DNA of 54,445 nt, taken from positions 1 to 54,445 of the forward strand of contig DASTXH010000033.1 in the NCBI GenBank assembly GCA_035758575.1, given 5' to 3'. Both the position numbers and the translations under genes were made by a program. A model generated the notes under the pieces. The model was not told where the DNA came from, did no database searches, and saw nothing but the letters and a program-made list of their open reading frames with translations. This DNA comes from JANWHZ01 sp035758575. GTDB taxonomy: Bacteria; Patescibacteriota; Saccharimonadia; Saccharimonadales; UBA4665. Shown here piece after piece: positions 30,881 to 40,339 of this stretch; position 1 is the stretch's first letter; every line of letters starts with the position of its first letter.

Positions 30881-33487
30881 ATGAATACTATCTTCAAAAA
30901 AGTCCTAGGCGATCCACAGGCGAAAACTATCAAACGGCTGCGCAAGCGCGTGGGCGTCATCAACGGCTTGGAGGAGTACTACAAGACGCTGAGTGATGCT
31001 GATCTGCGCAAGCAGACCGACGTGCTAAAAGAACGTTTAGCCAAAGAATCGCTCGACACCATCCTACTCGATGCTTTTGCTGTGGTTCGTGAGGCTGCGG
31101 TGCGCACGCTGGGGCAGCGGCACTTCGACGTGCAGCTGATCGGCGGTATGGTGTTGCACGAAGGCAACGTTGCAGAAATGAAAACCGGTGAAGGCAAAAC
31201 ATTGGTTGCCACGCTGCCGCTGTATCTGAATGCACTGACCGGTAAGGGCGCGCATCTGGTAACCGTGAATGACTACTTGGCGCAGCTGCACGCCGGCTGG
31301 ATGGGCCAGGTATACCACTTTTTGGGTATGACCACGGCCGTTATCATGGCCGATAAATCGTTCGTCTACGACCCAGAATTTACCAACACTGAGCACGAAG
31401 ACAAGCGTTTTTCGCACCTCAAGCCATGCTCCCGCCGCGAAGCATATGAGGCGGACATCACCTACGGCACCAACAACGAATTTGGCTTCGACTACCTGCG
31501 CGACAACATGGTTCGCGAAGTAGACCAGCTGCGCCAGCGTGATCTGCACTATGCCATCGTGGACGAAGTTGACTCCATCCTTATCGACGAAGCCCGCACG
31601 CCGCTGATCATCTCCGCGCCCAGCGCCACGTCGGGTACGGCGTATGCCCAGTTTTCCAAGGTGGTGCGCCAGTTGGTTAAAGACACCGACTACGAAACCG
31701 ACGAAAAGCGCAAAACTGTCATCCTCACTGATGCCGGCGTAGAGAAAATCCAGAAAGCCCTAGCCATAGACAACCTGTACGGCAGCGAAAACATTCGTAC
31801 CATTTACCATTTGCAGCAAGCACTGCGCGCGCATGCGCTGTTCAAGCGCGATAAAGACTACGTGGTCAGCAAAGACGGCGAGGTCGTAATCGTTGATGAG
31901 TTTACCGGCCGCTTGCTGGCCGGCCGCCGCTATAACGAAGGTTTGCACCAGGCTATCGAAGCCAAGGAAGGCGTGGACGTGAAGGAAGAGTCCATGACGC
32001 TGGCTACTATTTCGTTCCAGAACTACTTCCGTTTATATGAAAAGCTGGCCGGTATGACCGGTACTGCCATGACCGAAAGCGAAGAATTCCACCAAATTTA
32101 TAAATTGGATACCGTGGAGATTCCTTCTAATCGTCCACTCGCGCGCGTGGACCGTTCCGACCGCATCTACCGCAACGAGCACGGCAAGTTCCGTGCCATC
32201 GTGCGTGAGGTGGCTATGCTGCACCAGAAAGGGCAGCCGGTGCTTATCGGCACCGTGTCTATCGAGAAAAACGAAGTGCTGAGCAGTATGCTGACCAAGG
32301 CGAATATCCCGCATGCCGTGTTGAACGCCAAGAACAACGAGCGCGAAGCAGCCACCATAGCCAAAGCCGGCCAAAAAGGTGCCGTAACGTTGGCGACCAA
32401 CATCGCCGGCCGTGGTACCGACATTATGCTGGGCGACGGCATTAAGGAGCTGGGCGGCTTGTTTGTTTTGGGTAGTGAACGCCACGAATCCCGCCGCATC
32501 GATAACCAGCTGCGCGGCCGTGCCGGGCGGCAGGGCGACCCTGGTGTGACGCAATTTTTCGTAAGCACCGAAGACGATCTAATGCGTATTTTCGGCGGCG
32601 ACCGCGTGGCGGCGCTGATGGATCGCCTGCGTGTCGACGAAGACACGCCTATTGAAAACCGGCTGATCTCCCGTAGCCTGGAAGGCGCACAGAAAAAGGT
32701 AGAGGGCTTCCACTTTGACGCCCGCAAGCAGGTCGTGCAGTACGACGACGTCATGAACCGCCACCGTAAGGCTATCTACGCGATGCGCCGCGAGGTATTG
32801 CTGCAAACAGATATCAGTAAGCGCATCAAGGTGATGGTACACGATGAAGCGCGCCTTATGGCGGCTTCGCCGCAGGCGGCAACTGAGGGCTTTGATGCCG
32901 TCGTGCGCGAGACATTTCCCTTTGATGATGCCACGCTTGACCGCCTGTTCGATTCCGACACGCTGCAGTTTGAAGGGGTGCTAAAAGCCGCCACCGACGA
33001 GCTGTATGCTGCCCGCGAGATGGCCTTTACACCCGACATTATGCGCAAAATTGAACGCGATATTTATCTGCAGGTGCTAGATTCGTTGTGGATGCAGCAT
33101 CTGGAAAACATGGATCACCTGAAGGAAGGAATCCATTGGATGTCTGTCGGTCAGCAAGACCCGCTTGTTGAATATCGCCGCCGCGGCCAGTTATTGTTTG
33201 ACGAATTGCAAAACAATTTGCGCCATGAGGTCGTGCGTATGCTGTATCATGCCATGCCTATCGAGGCTGCCGAGGCAGAGCAGTTGGCCGAAACCGAGCT
33301 GACCCGCGCCGCCCGCAACTCTGTGGAAAATGCCAACGAAATTACCACGGCCGAAACCGAGTTTGAGGAAGCCGACTTTGCACGCAGCGCCGACGGCACC
33401 GACCAAAAAAAGAAGACCACCGATAAACGCAAGAAAGCCCGCAAAACCGAACGCAAGCGAAAGGCAGCGGGGCGCAAGCGCAAGTAG
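30881..33487 (+). CDS. secA: preprotein translocase ATPase SecA
   Basis: Motor ATPase of the Sec export channel, 868 residues. Walker A is TGEGKT (102-107); DEVDSILIDEARTPL, the TNIAGRGTDI motif and GRAGRQGDPG are the DEAD-type and arginine-finger motifs. The preprotein-crosslinking domain and helical scaffold are present. The C-terminus is a Lys/Arg-rich tail (about 840-868) instead of the zinc-binding SecB site, as in bacteria without SecB. I chose ATG 30881 because MNTIFKKVLGDP matches the SecA N-terminus; an in-frame TTG at 30845 is possible. Lengths of the other domains are normal. Confidence 0.96.
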   Translation: MNTIFKKVLGDPQAKTIKRLRKRVGVINGLEEYYKTLSDADLRKQTDVLKERLAKESLDTILLDAFAVVREAAVRTLGQRHFDVQLIGGMVLHEGNVAEMKTGEGKTLVATLPLYLNALTGKGAHLVTVNDYLAQLHAGWMGQVYHFLGMTTAVIMADKSFVYDPEFTNTEHEDKRFSHLKPCSRREAYEADITYGTNNEFGFDYLRDNMVREVDQLRQRDLHYAIVDEVDSILIDEARTPLIISAPSATSGTAYAQFSKVVRQLVKDTDYETDEKRKTVILTDAGVEKIQKALAIDNLYGSENIRTIYHLQQALRAHALFKRDKDYVVSKDGEVVIVDEFTGRLLAGRRYNEGLHQAIEAKEGVDVKEESMTLATISFQNYFRLYEKLAGMTGTAMTESEEFHQIYKLDTVEIPSNRPLARVDRSDRIYRNEHGKFRAIVREVAMLHQKGQPVLIGTVSIEKNEVLSSMLTKANIPHAVLNAKNNEREAATIAKAGQKGAVTLATNIAGRGTDIMLGDGIKELGGLFVLGSERHESRRIDNQLRGRAGRQGDPGVTQFFVSTEDDLMRIFGGDRVAALMDRLRVDEDTPIENRLISRSLEGAQKKVEGFHFDARKQVVQYDDVMNRHRKAIYAMRREVLLQTDISKRIKVMVHDEARLMAASPQAATEGFDAVVRETFPFDDATLDRLFDSDTLQFEGVLKAATDELYAAREMAFTPDIMRKIERDIYLQVLDSLWMQHLENMDHLKEGIHWMSVGQQDPLVEYRRRGQLLFDELQNNLRHEVVRMLYHAMPIEAAEAEQLAETELTRAARNSVENANEITTAETEFEEADFARSADGTDQKKKTTDKRKKARKTERKRKAAGRKRK

Positions 33488-33499
33488 CCGCACGGTACG

Positions 33500-34795
33500 A
33501 TGAAGCACTCAGTAACAGAACTCAAACTCAAAAACGGTATCCGGGGCCTGCTGGTTCATATCCCTGACGCCAGCGTCATGACATACGACATCAACTTCCG
33601 GGCGGGTGAGTACCTGGTGCCGCGCCGGAAGTGGGAAGTGGCCCACCTGATGGAGCACATGCTGTTGGGCGCCAACGAGCTCATTCCGCGCTCGCGCGAT
33701 TTCCAAGCGGAACTAGAGAAGAACGGCGCCTACAGCAACGCATCTACCAGCGTATACGACATTACCTACGAAGTAGAGTGCGCCGATTTTGAGTGGGATA
33801 GGGCCCTGGGTATGCTGCTGGTGGCCATCACCAAGCCATTGTTCTTGGAGGAAGAGTTCAAGGCTGAATACGGCAACGTTCAGGAAGAAATGATGTCACG
33901 TACCAACAGTCATTTCCGGCGCCTAAGCCTGGAAATGCGCAAGGGCTTTGGCCTCATTGCCAAGACCGACCAAGAGCGCCTGAAACTGATGCCGAACGTC
34001 ATGCTGCAGGATATCCGCGGCCACTACCTGCACACGCATCACACGCCAAACATGCGCTTCATAATTGCCGGCAACATCACACCCGACCGATACGCCAGCA
34101 TCGCCAGCCAAATGGAAAATATCGAGCTCGCGACAAAGGGCAGGCGGTTCGCACTGCCCAACGAAGATGCGACGTATATGGACAAAGCAGTATATATCCA
34201 TAACGAAACCGTCGAGAACCTGTATTTTTACCTGGATACGTTCCTAAAGCGCCGCCTGACCGAGCGCGAGAACGACGCCCTCAACCTGCTGAATACTATG
34301 CTGACCGAAACGCTGTATTCCAAGATTTTGGGTGCCGCCCGCGAGCGCGGGCTGGTATATAGCATGAGCTCCGGCGTATCGCAGACCAAGCGGCTTAGCA
34401 ACTGGTGGTTTGGCGCCCAGGTATCGGACAAAAATGCTCCGGCGCTGTTTAGCCTTATTGTCAAAGAGATTAACAAAGTAACGTCCGGTACCATTGCCTC
34501 CGAGGATATAGAGGCTACCAAACAATACGCGCTAGGGCGATTCCAGCGCAGTATGCAGACCGTGGGCGGCACGGCGGGCGGCTATGCCGGCCGGTATTTC
34601 TTTGATGGCATTATAGAGTCGTACGACCGTGTGCCAGAGCGCATTACCGCCATCCAAAAGGAAGACATCGTGACCGTAGCACAAGCCATGCTGGCCGACA
34701 ATGTGTGGGGTTTGGGTATTTTGGGCTACTGCGGCGAGGAATTTGCAGGCAAATTGCGCGCGCAGCTAGAGCCGCTGTGGCAGGGAAAGGCGTAA
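33500..34795 (+). CDS. M16 family zinc peptidase
   Basis: 431 residues with the inverted zinc motif HLMEH (49-53) and the distal ligand Glu in GNVQEEMM (about 129). The C-terminal half has the second M16-like domain with a RERGLVYSM segment, where R/Y residues bind substrate. Both halves are in one chain, as in bacterial processing-peptidase-like proteins. No signal peptide, so it is cytoplasmic; substrate unknown. It starts 13 nt after secA with no good Shine-Dalgarno and ends 4 nt before prfB. Confidence 0.9.
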   Translation: MKHSVTELKLKNGIRGLLVHIPDASVMTYDINFRAGEYLVPRRKWEVAHLMEHMLLGANELIPRSRDFQAELEKNGAYSNASTSVYDITYEVECADFEWDRALGMLLVAITKPLFLEEEFKAEYGNVQEEMMSRTNSHFRRLSLEMRKGFGLIAKTDQERLKLMPNVMLQDIRGHYLHTHHTPNMRFIIAGNITPDRYASIASQMENIELATKGRRFALPNEDATYMDKAVYIHNETVENLYFYLDTFLKRRLTERENDALNLLNTMLTETLYSKILGAARERGLVYSMSSGVSQTKRLSNWWFGAQVSDKNAPALFSLIVKEINKVTSGTIASEDIEATKQYALGRFQRSMQTVGGTAGGYAGRYFFDGIIESYDRVPERITAIQKEDIVTVAQAMLADNVWGLGILGYCGEEFAGKLRAQLEPLWQGKA

Positions 34796-34799
34796 GCGC

Positions 34800-35894
34800 A
34801 TGCAGGAGGCATTAGTACGCGCCCACAGCTTGCGGCCGCAGGTGTCTGACGCCATGGATCGTTTACGCATCGACGATCTGGAGCAGCAATTGGGCGGCTT
34901 GCGCGCCGAAAGCCAGGCGCCGGATTTCTGGCAGGATACGCAGCACGCCCAGCAGGCATCCAAAGAAATCGCCAAATTGGAGTCGCGCATAGAACCGTGG
35001 CGCCAGCTCAGCGTAGCGCTTGACGACTGTATCGCCTTATACGAAATGAATGACGCCAGCATGCAGCCGGAGCTGCAAGACCAACTGGGCAGCCTGGAAA
35101 AACAGTTCGAAGCGCTGAAGGGTGCGCTGCTACTCAGCGGCCCCTACGACGATTACGATGCAATTATGTCCATCCATGCCGGCGCCGGCGGCACCGACGC
35201 TCAGGATTGGGCGCAGATGCTGCTGCGTATGTATGTACGCTGGGCAGAACAACATAAATTCAAGGTAACGACCGACGACGAATCTGCCGGCGACGAAGCC
35301 GGTATCAAGAGTGTGACGCTGGAAATAAGCGGCGCCTACGCCTATGGCAAGCTCAAAAGTGAACATGGCGTGCATCGTTTGGTGCGTCTGAGTCCATTCA
35401 ACGCCGACAGCTTGCGCCAGACATCATTCGCCAAGGTAGAGGTTATGCCGAAGATCGAGAAGCCCGACGAAGTGGCCATAGACGACAAAGACCTCAAAAT
35501 AGACGTATACCGCAGCGGTGGCCACGGCGGGCAAGGTGTCAATACCACCGATTCAGCCGTGCGCATTACGCACTTGCCAACAGGCCTGGTCGTGGCCATC
35601 CAGAACGAGCGTTCGCAGACCCAGAATAAAGAGACTGCCATGACCATCCTTCGCTCGCGCCTTGCGCAATTGCAGCTGGAGCAGCATGCCGAGCGCGTGT
35701 CGGAGCTAAAGGGCCCAAACGAGCAGGCGGCATGGGGTAACCAAATCCGCAGTTACGTGCTGCATCCATACAAAATGGTGAAAGATTTGCGCACCCGCTA
35801 CGAAACCAGCGATACCGACGGTGTGCTGGATGGTGACCTCGATCATTTCATAGCTGCCTACCTAGAATATACACTCGGGTCAGACGCAAAATAG
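34800..35894 (+). CDS. prfB: peptide chain release factor 2
   Basis: RF2, 364 residues, which reads UAA and UGA. The SPF codon-recognition motif (RLSPFNADSLRQTSFAKVEV) replaces the PxT of RF1. The GGQ motif is in SGGHGGQGVNTTDSAVR. The reading frame is continuous, so the programmed +1 frameshift used for autoregulation in many bacteria is absent. Its presence supports UGA as a stop codon in this genome. It starts 4 nt after the M16 gene. Confidence 0.96.
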   Translation: MQEALVRAHSLRPQVSDAMDRLRIDDLEQQLGGLRAESQAPDFWQDTQHAQQASKEIAKLESRIEPWRQLSVALDDCIALYEMNDASMQPELQDQLGSLEKQFEALKGALLLSGPYDDYDAIMSIHAGAGGTDAQDWAQMLLRMYVRWAEQHKFKVTTDDESAGDEAGIKSVTLEISGAYAYGKLKSEHGVHRLVRLSPFNADSLRQTSFAKVEVMPKIEKPDEVAIDDKDLKIDVYRSGGHGGQGVNTTDSAVRITHLPTGLVVAIQNERSQTQNKETAMTILRSRLAQLQLEQHAERVSELKGPNEQAAWGNQIRSYVLHPYKMVKDLRTRYETSDTDGVLDGDLDHFIAAYLEYTLGSDAK

Positions 35895-35939
35895 CGCCCA
35901 TAAAACACCGTTTCAGCCTGGCCTCGGCCGCATAGGGGA

Positions 35940-35948
35940 TGGTATACT
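35940..35948 (+). promoter_or_regulatory. ftsE extended -10, near-leaderless
   Basis: TGG-TATACT ends 11 nt before the ftsE ATG; the leader would be about 5 nt. Confidence 0.7.
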
Positions 35949-35959
35949 AAAAAAGCATA

Positions 35960-36670
35960 ATGATTTTACTGGATAGGGTAACCAAGACGTATAACAAGCA
36001 TCTGGGTGCGGCACTTGACCGCGTCAGTTTGCATGTGGAAGCAAACGAATTTGTTATCGTAGTAGGCCAGAGCGGTGCCGGCAAAACCACGCTGATGCGC
36101 CTGTTGACCCGCGAAGAGCGGCCGACCAGCGGCAAGATCATCATCGGCGGCATAGACTACGACAAATTGAAAGACCGCGACATCCCGCTGTTGCGTCGCA
36201 AGATAGGCGTAGTGTTCCAGGACTTCAAGCTGCTACCGAACAAGACCGTGTTTGAAAACGTAGCATTCGCATTGGAAATAGTGGGCGTATCGCGCCGCGA
36301 AATCCAGCACACTATACCCAAGGTGCTCGACATCGTAAACCTTACCGGCAAAGAAAAGCGTATGCCTATGGAGCTGTCCGGCGGCGAGCGCCAGCGTGTG
36401 GCCATCGCTCGTGCCATCGCCCGCCAGCCCAAAATCCTGATTGCCGACGAGCCTACCGGCAACCTCGATCCCAAGCATGCATGGGACATTATCCGCGTCC
36501 TCGAAAAGGTCAACAAATACGGTACCACCGTCCTGCTGACCACGCACAACCAGGAGATTGTAAATACCCTGAAACGCCGCGTAGTTACTATGCACCATGG
36601 TCGTGTCGCCAGCGACCGCGCCAATGCACAGTATGAGGCCGTGCCAGAGGAGGGGGGCGGCAAGGAATGA
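35960..36670 (+). CDS. ftsE: cell-division ABC ATPase FtsE
   Basis: 236 residues. Walker A is GQSGAGKTT, the Q-loop follows GVVFQDFKLL, the signature is LSGGERQRVAIARA, and Walker B is ILIADEPTGNLDP. It has the C-terminal extension typical of FtsE. With FtsX it transmits ATP hydrolysis across the membrane to a peptidoglycan hydrolase. It overlaps ftsX by 4 nt (ATGA). Confidence 0.95.
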   Translation: MILLDRVTKTYNKHLGAALDRVSLHVEANEFVIVVGQSGAGKTTLMRLLTREERPTSGKIIIGGIDYDKLKDRDIPLLRRKIGVVFQDFKLLPNKTVFENVAFALEIVGVSRREIQHTIPKVLDIVNLTGKEKRMPMELSGGERQRVAIARAIARQPKILIADEPTGNLDPKHAWDIIRVLEKVNKYGTTVLLTTHNQEIVNTLKRRVVTMHHGRVASDRANAQYEAVPEEGGGKE

Positions 36671-37614
36671 AACGCAAGTACCTGACATTCGTGCGCATCG
36701 TGCGCACCGGCATTGCCAACTTCTTCCGTAATGCCAGCCTGGCCGTGGCGGCAATGGCAGTCATGGTGGTGACGTTGACCATCGTACTTTTCTCCGTAGA
36801 CACGAGCGCCACGCTTAATCACACCATCGCCCAGTTTGCCGACAAGATAAACATTTCTATATACCTGAACGATAACGTCACGGAAAGTCAGCGCAACACG
36901 CTGATGCAGAGCTTGCGCGGTTTACCTCAGGTAAAGGGCGTAAGCTATGTTTCCAAAGACCAGGCGCTTGCCACATACAAGGCTGCTAATGCCAGCAACA
37001 AAAATCTGCTTGTAGCTATCAACGAAACGGGCAATCCGCTGCCGGCATCTATTGAGGTGGACCCAGTTGATCCCTCCAAGATTGATCAAATCCAGCAAAT
37101 TTTAGATCTACCGGCTACCAAGACGTTAGAGGATCCTCAAGCCGGTACGTCGTACTCGGGTAACCGTAAACAAGCTATTGATAGTATCGCGCGGGCAGCA
37201 AGCATTTTAAAGCGGGTTGGCGTAGTGGCGGTAGTCATCTTTGCGGTCGTCTCCATGCTGATCATTTTTAATACTATCCAGATGGCTATCTTCAACCGCC
37301 GCGACGAAATTACCATTATGCGTTTGCTGGGCGCCAGCACTTCGTTTATCCGCGGGCCGTTTGTGGTGGAGAGCATCCTGTACGGTGTTATATCAGCGCT
37401 CGTGTCAGTAGGTATCCTGGACGTGCTGTTTGTAGTGGCGTCGAATGCGCTGCAGGCCAGCAGCCTGGGTTTGCTGGACATCGGCTACGCCAGCTCGTAT
37501 TTTTACAATCATTTCTTCCTGCTTTTGACGTTGCAGCTAGCCACTGGTATAGTAATTGGTGCCGTCTCATCCACTATTGCTACCCGGCGGTATCTGAAGT
37601 TTAAGACTAAGTAG
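36667..37614 (+). CDS. ftsX: cell-division protein FtsX
   Basis: 315 residues. A cytoplasmic N-terminus leads to TM1 (about 22-45), then an extracellular domain (about 50-165, ISIYLNDNVTESQRNTL) and three C-terminal membrane segments (about 182-205, 228-255, 280-305) of the FtsX/MacB permease fold. The extracellular domain would contact the CHAP hydrolase encoded next. Translation is coupled to ftsE. Confidence 0.94.
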   Translation: MKRKYLTFVRIVRTGIANFFRNASLAVAAMAVMVVTLTIVLFSVDTSATLNHTIAQFADKINISIYLNDNVTESQRNTLMQSLRGLPQVKGVSYVSKDQALATYKAANASNKNLLVAINETGNPLPASIEVDPVDPSKIDQIQQILDLPATKTLEDPQAGTSYSGNRKQAIDSIARAASILKRVGVVAVVIFAVVSMLIIFNTIQMAIFNRRDEITIMRLLGASTSFIRGPFVVESILYGVISALVSVGILDVLFVVASNALQASSLGLLDIGYASSYFYNHFFLLLTLQLATGIVIGAVSSTIATRRYLKFKTK

Positions 37615-37719
37615 TTTTTCCTAGATTCGGCCGCGACCGCCATAACTATCGGCCACCGTAACTAAGCTAAGCGAGGGTAATATACAAATATGGCTGTATA
37701 TGCTAGGCTACAAATAGAC

Positions 37720-37728
37720 TGTTATAAA
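37720..37728 (+). promoter_or_regulatory. extended -10 of the PcsB-like gene
   Basis: TGT-TATAAA ends 6 nt before the ATG at 37735, giving a leaderless message and a transcript separable from ftsEX. Confidence 0.6.
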
Positions 37729-37734
37729 ACCAAC

Positions 37735-38922
37735 ATGAAAATGAAAAAAATACAACAATCTGTCCATTCATTCCGCCATCTGAAGGCGCTGCCGGTGCTG
37801 GTGCTGGCTTTGGCATTCATCGCGGGCAGCCTGCCGGTAGCGCTGGTGCGTGCCGACAGTGTGTCGCAAATGCAGGCACAGATTGATGCACTGAGCTCGC
37901 AGAACGCGCAGAACGCGCAATCGTTATCGGGCCTGGAGACGCAGGCCGCCAGCTACCAGCAGCAGATCGACCTTTTGGACTCGCAGATTGCCAGCCTGCA
38001 GTCGCAAATTTATGATAATCAGGCCAAGCAGGCACAACTGCAAACCGACATCCAGGCCAAGCAAGCGCAGCTAGACCAGCAAAAAGTAGCACTCGGCGAA
38101 GACCTGAAGGCCATGTATGTCAGCGGACAAATGAGCACCGTGGAAATGCTGGCTACCAGCAAGAATCTCAGCGACTATGTAGATGCAGCAACGTACAGCA
38201 ATGCCGTCCAGAACAAGATCCAAGATACATTGACACAAATTACCGCATTGAAAAATCAGCTTATGGAGCAGCAGGCACAGGTACAGGCGCTCCTGGTGCA
38301 GCTGGGCGCCCAGCAAAAAGACATAAGCAGCAAGCAGGCGCAGCAGAGCCAGCTGCTGGCCATGAACCAAGACCAGCAGGCAACGTATAACGCGCAAATT
38401 GCCGCCAACCAAAGCCAGATCGCAGCATTGCAGCAAAAAATCATCGCGGCAAACTTGCCCAAGGGCGGCAACGTATACTACGGCAGCGCCTGTGACTCAT
38501 CACACGGTGACACCTATCCTACGCCGCTTTGTAACTCCGGCCAGGATTCCATTGTCGATCAGTGGGGCTTATATAACCGCGAGTGCGTCTCGTATGTCGC
38601 ATGGAAAGAATACAGCAGCGGCAAGTATGTGCCGTACGGCCTGGGTAACGCCGGCGACTGGACATCAAACGTACCAAACAGCTGGATAGACAGCACGCCG
38701 CAGGCTGGTGATGCTGCCGTACGCCCTGCAATCCCGGGCTATGGCTTCTGGGAAGGCGGCCAGTGGGTTGCCGACGTAGGACATGTGATGTATATCGAGC
38801 ACGTCAACAGTGACGGTACGCTGGCCATCAGCCAATACAATGCCAGCCTGAATGGCATGTATAGTTACGTGCCAAACCGTTCGGCTTCGGGCCTGGTGTT
38901 CATCCATTTTCCTAGCCGTTAG
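37735..38922 (+). CDS. PcsB-like secreted peptidoglycan hydrolase (coiled coil plus CHAP)
   Basis: 395 residues. The signal peptide ends near VRA|DSV (about 41). A long Gln/Ala-rich coiled coil (about 42-240) has a break in the middle, as in PcsB. A CHAP domain follows (about 265-395) with catalytic Cys284 (NRECVSYVAW) and His350 (DVGHVMYIE). PcsB-type enzymes are held inactive by their coiled coil until FtsEX engages it, and the gene lies directly after ftsX. The frame is open to 37690, but the leaderless promoter and the signal peptide favour ATG 37735. Confidence 0.9.
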   Translation: MKMKKIQQSVHSFRHLKALPVLVLALAFIAGSLPVALVRADSVSQMQAQIDALSSQNAQNAQSLSGLETQAASYQQQIDLLDSQIASLQSQIYDNQAKQAQLQTDIQAKQAQLDQQKVALGEDLKAMYVSGQMSTVEMLATSKNLSDYVDAATYSNAVQNKIQDTLTQITALKNQLMEQQAQVQALLVQLGAQQKDISSKQAQQSQLLAMNQDQQATYNAQIAANQSQIAALQQKIIAANLPKGGNVYYGSACDSSHGDTYPTPLCNSGQDSIVDQWGLYNRECVSYVAWKEYSSGKYVPYGLGNAGDWTSNVPNSWIDSTPQAGDAAVRPAIPGYGFWEGGQWVADVGHVMYIEHVNSDGTLAISQYNASLNGMYSYVPNRSASGLVFIHFPSR

Positions 38923-38962
38923 CCTACGGCCGGCTACCAGCCGGAAACGGCATAGCATCCGG

Positions 38963-38968
38963 TATAAT
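38963..38968 (+). promoter_or_regulatory. -10 box of the S41 protease gene
   Basis: Consensus TATAAT. The leader of about 26 nt contains GGAGG 9 nt before the GTG start. Confidence 0.65.
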
Positions 38969-39000
38969 AGAACCAATAAACAAAGTGGAGGACGGAGCCT

Positions 39001-40248
39001 GTGGGGCAGACTGATTCAGATACCGTAGCACATACTAGGCGGCAGCTATGGTTGAAGCGCACACTAGGCAGCAACCGCGGCCGCCTTGGTTTGGGTATCG
39101 CTGTTTTGGCCATGGTGTTTGCGTTTGGTGTTGAGGTAGGGAACGGGCAGATACGCCTTGCATTTACGGCGCCTGTCATCAGCGAGAATGGCTCGCTGCC
39201 TACCCAGCTGGACTATTCTAGCGTCACCAAGGTGTACGACGCGCTAAAAGACAACTACGACGGCAAACTGACCGAATCGCAGCTGCTGGATGGTATGAAG
39301 GCCGGCCTGGCGCAGGCTACGAACGACCCGTACACTGAATACTTTACTGCTGCACAAGCCAAGGATTTTCAGAATGTACTCAATAATTCGTTTTCGGGCA
39401 TCGGGGCGGAGCTAGGCAAAGACGACAGCGGCAACCTTATCATAGTATCGCCCATCAAGGGCTTTCCGGCAGACAAAGCAGGGCTGCAGCCGCAGGACAT
39501 TATTGTCAGCATCAACGGCCAGGATACCACCAACATGGCCACCGACGTCGCCGCCGCCAAGATACGCGGGCCAAAAGGCACCACCGTTACGCTTAAGATT
39601 GTGCGCGGTTCGCAGCCACTGACGTTTACCGTTATGCGGGACGACATCCAGCTGCCCAGCGTAACCACCAAGACACTGGACGGCAACATTGGGTATATGC
39701 AGATAAGCTCATTTGCCGACGATACGGCCAGCCTGGCCGAGCAGGCCGCACAGTCGTTCAAACAGGCAGGCGTGAAGGGCGTCATCCTGGATCTGCGCGG
39801 TAATCCGGGCGGGCGGCTGGACGCCGCAGTGGATGTGTCTAGCTTGTGGCTGCCTGGCGGCGATACCGTAGTAGCCGAGAAAGGCACAGCCGGCAACCAA
39901 ACCTTTACCGCCACCGGCAGCAACCCGCTACGTAACATCCCGACAGTAGTGCTGATAGACGGCGGCTCGGCTTCTGCCAGCGAGATTACCGCTGGTGCGC
40001 TGCACGACAATAACGCGGCACATTTGATCGGTGTGCAGAGCTTTGGTAAGGGTGTGGTGCAACAGTTGTTGGATCTAGGCGATGGCAGCGAACTAAAGGT
40101 AACGATTGCCAGCTGGTATCGGCCCAACGGTCAGAACATCCAGAAAAAAGGCATCACCCCTGACCGGGTAGTGCAGCTGAGCGACGCTGACGTTACCGCC
40201 CACAACGATGCTCAGCTGGCGGCCGCCCAGGCATATCTGCAGCGCTAA
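39001..40248 (+). CDS. S41 C-terminal processing peptidase (CtpA-like)
   Basis: 415 residues from a GTG start with GGAGG upstream. One N-terminal membrane anchor (about 28-48) is followed by a PDZ domain (about 125-210, GIGAELGKDDSGNLIIVSPI). The S41 domain has the catalytic Ser within GGSASASE (321-328) and Lys350 in QSFGKG. It degrades or trims exported proteins outside the membrane. Next to the PcsB-like hydrolase it may control the lifetime of cell-wall enzymes, as Ctp proteases do elsewhere; that link is inferred. Confidence 0.93.
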   Translation: MGQTDSDTVAHTRRQLWLKRTLGSNRGRLGLGIAVLAMVFAFGVEVGNGQIRLAFTAPVISENGSLPTQLDYSSVTKVYDALKDNYDGKLTESQLLDGMKAGLAQATNDPYTEYFTAAQAKDFQNVLNNSFSGIGAELGKDDSGNLIIVSPIKGFPADKAGLQPQDIIVSINGQDTTNMATDVAAAKIRGPKGTTVTLKIVRGSQPLTFTVMRDDIQLPSVTTKTLDGNIGYMQISSFADDTASLAEQAAQSFKQAGVKGVILDLRGNPGGRLDAAVDVSSLWLPGGDTVVAEKGTAGNQTFTATGSNPLRNIPTVVLIDGGSASASEITAGALHDNNAAHLIGVQSFGKGVVQQLLDLGDGSELKVTIASWYRPNGQNIQKKGITPDRVVQLSDADVTAHNDAQLAAAQAYLQR

Positions 40249-40277
40249 CAACGGTGGAAGTGTAAGAATTTTTACAA

Positions 40278-40306
40278 TTGACTTGCCATAAGCGGTGCAC
40301 TACTAT
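40278..40306 (+). promoter_or_regulatory. pyrG promoter
   Basis: TTGACT (40278-40283), 17-nt spacer, TACTAT (40301-40306). The leader of about 27 nt has AGAGG 10 nt before the GTG. Confidence 0.8.
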
Positions 40307-40339
40307 TAGGTGTAGCGAATTAAAAGAGGTGTATAAGAG

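Noticed and set aside
34800..35894. Programmed frameshift in prfB
   Set aside because: The RF2 frame is continuous from ATG to stop, with no internal in-frame UGA near codon 25.
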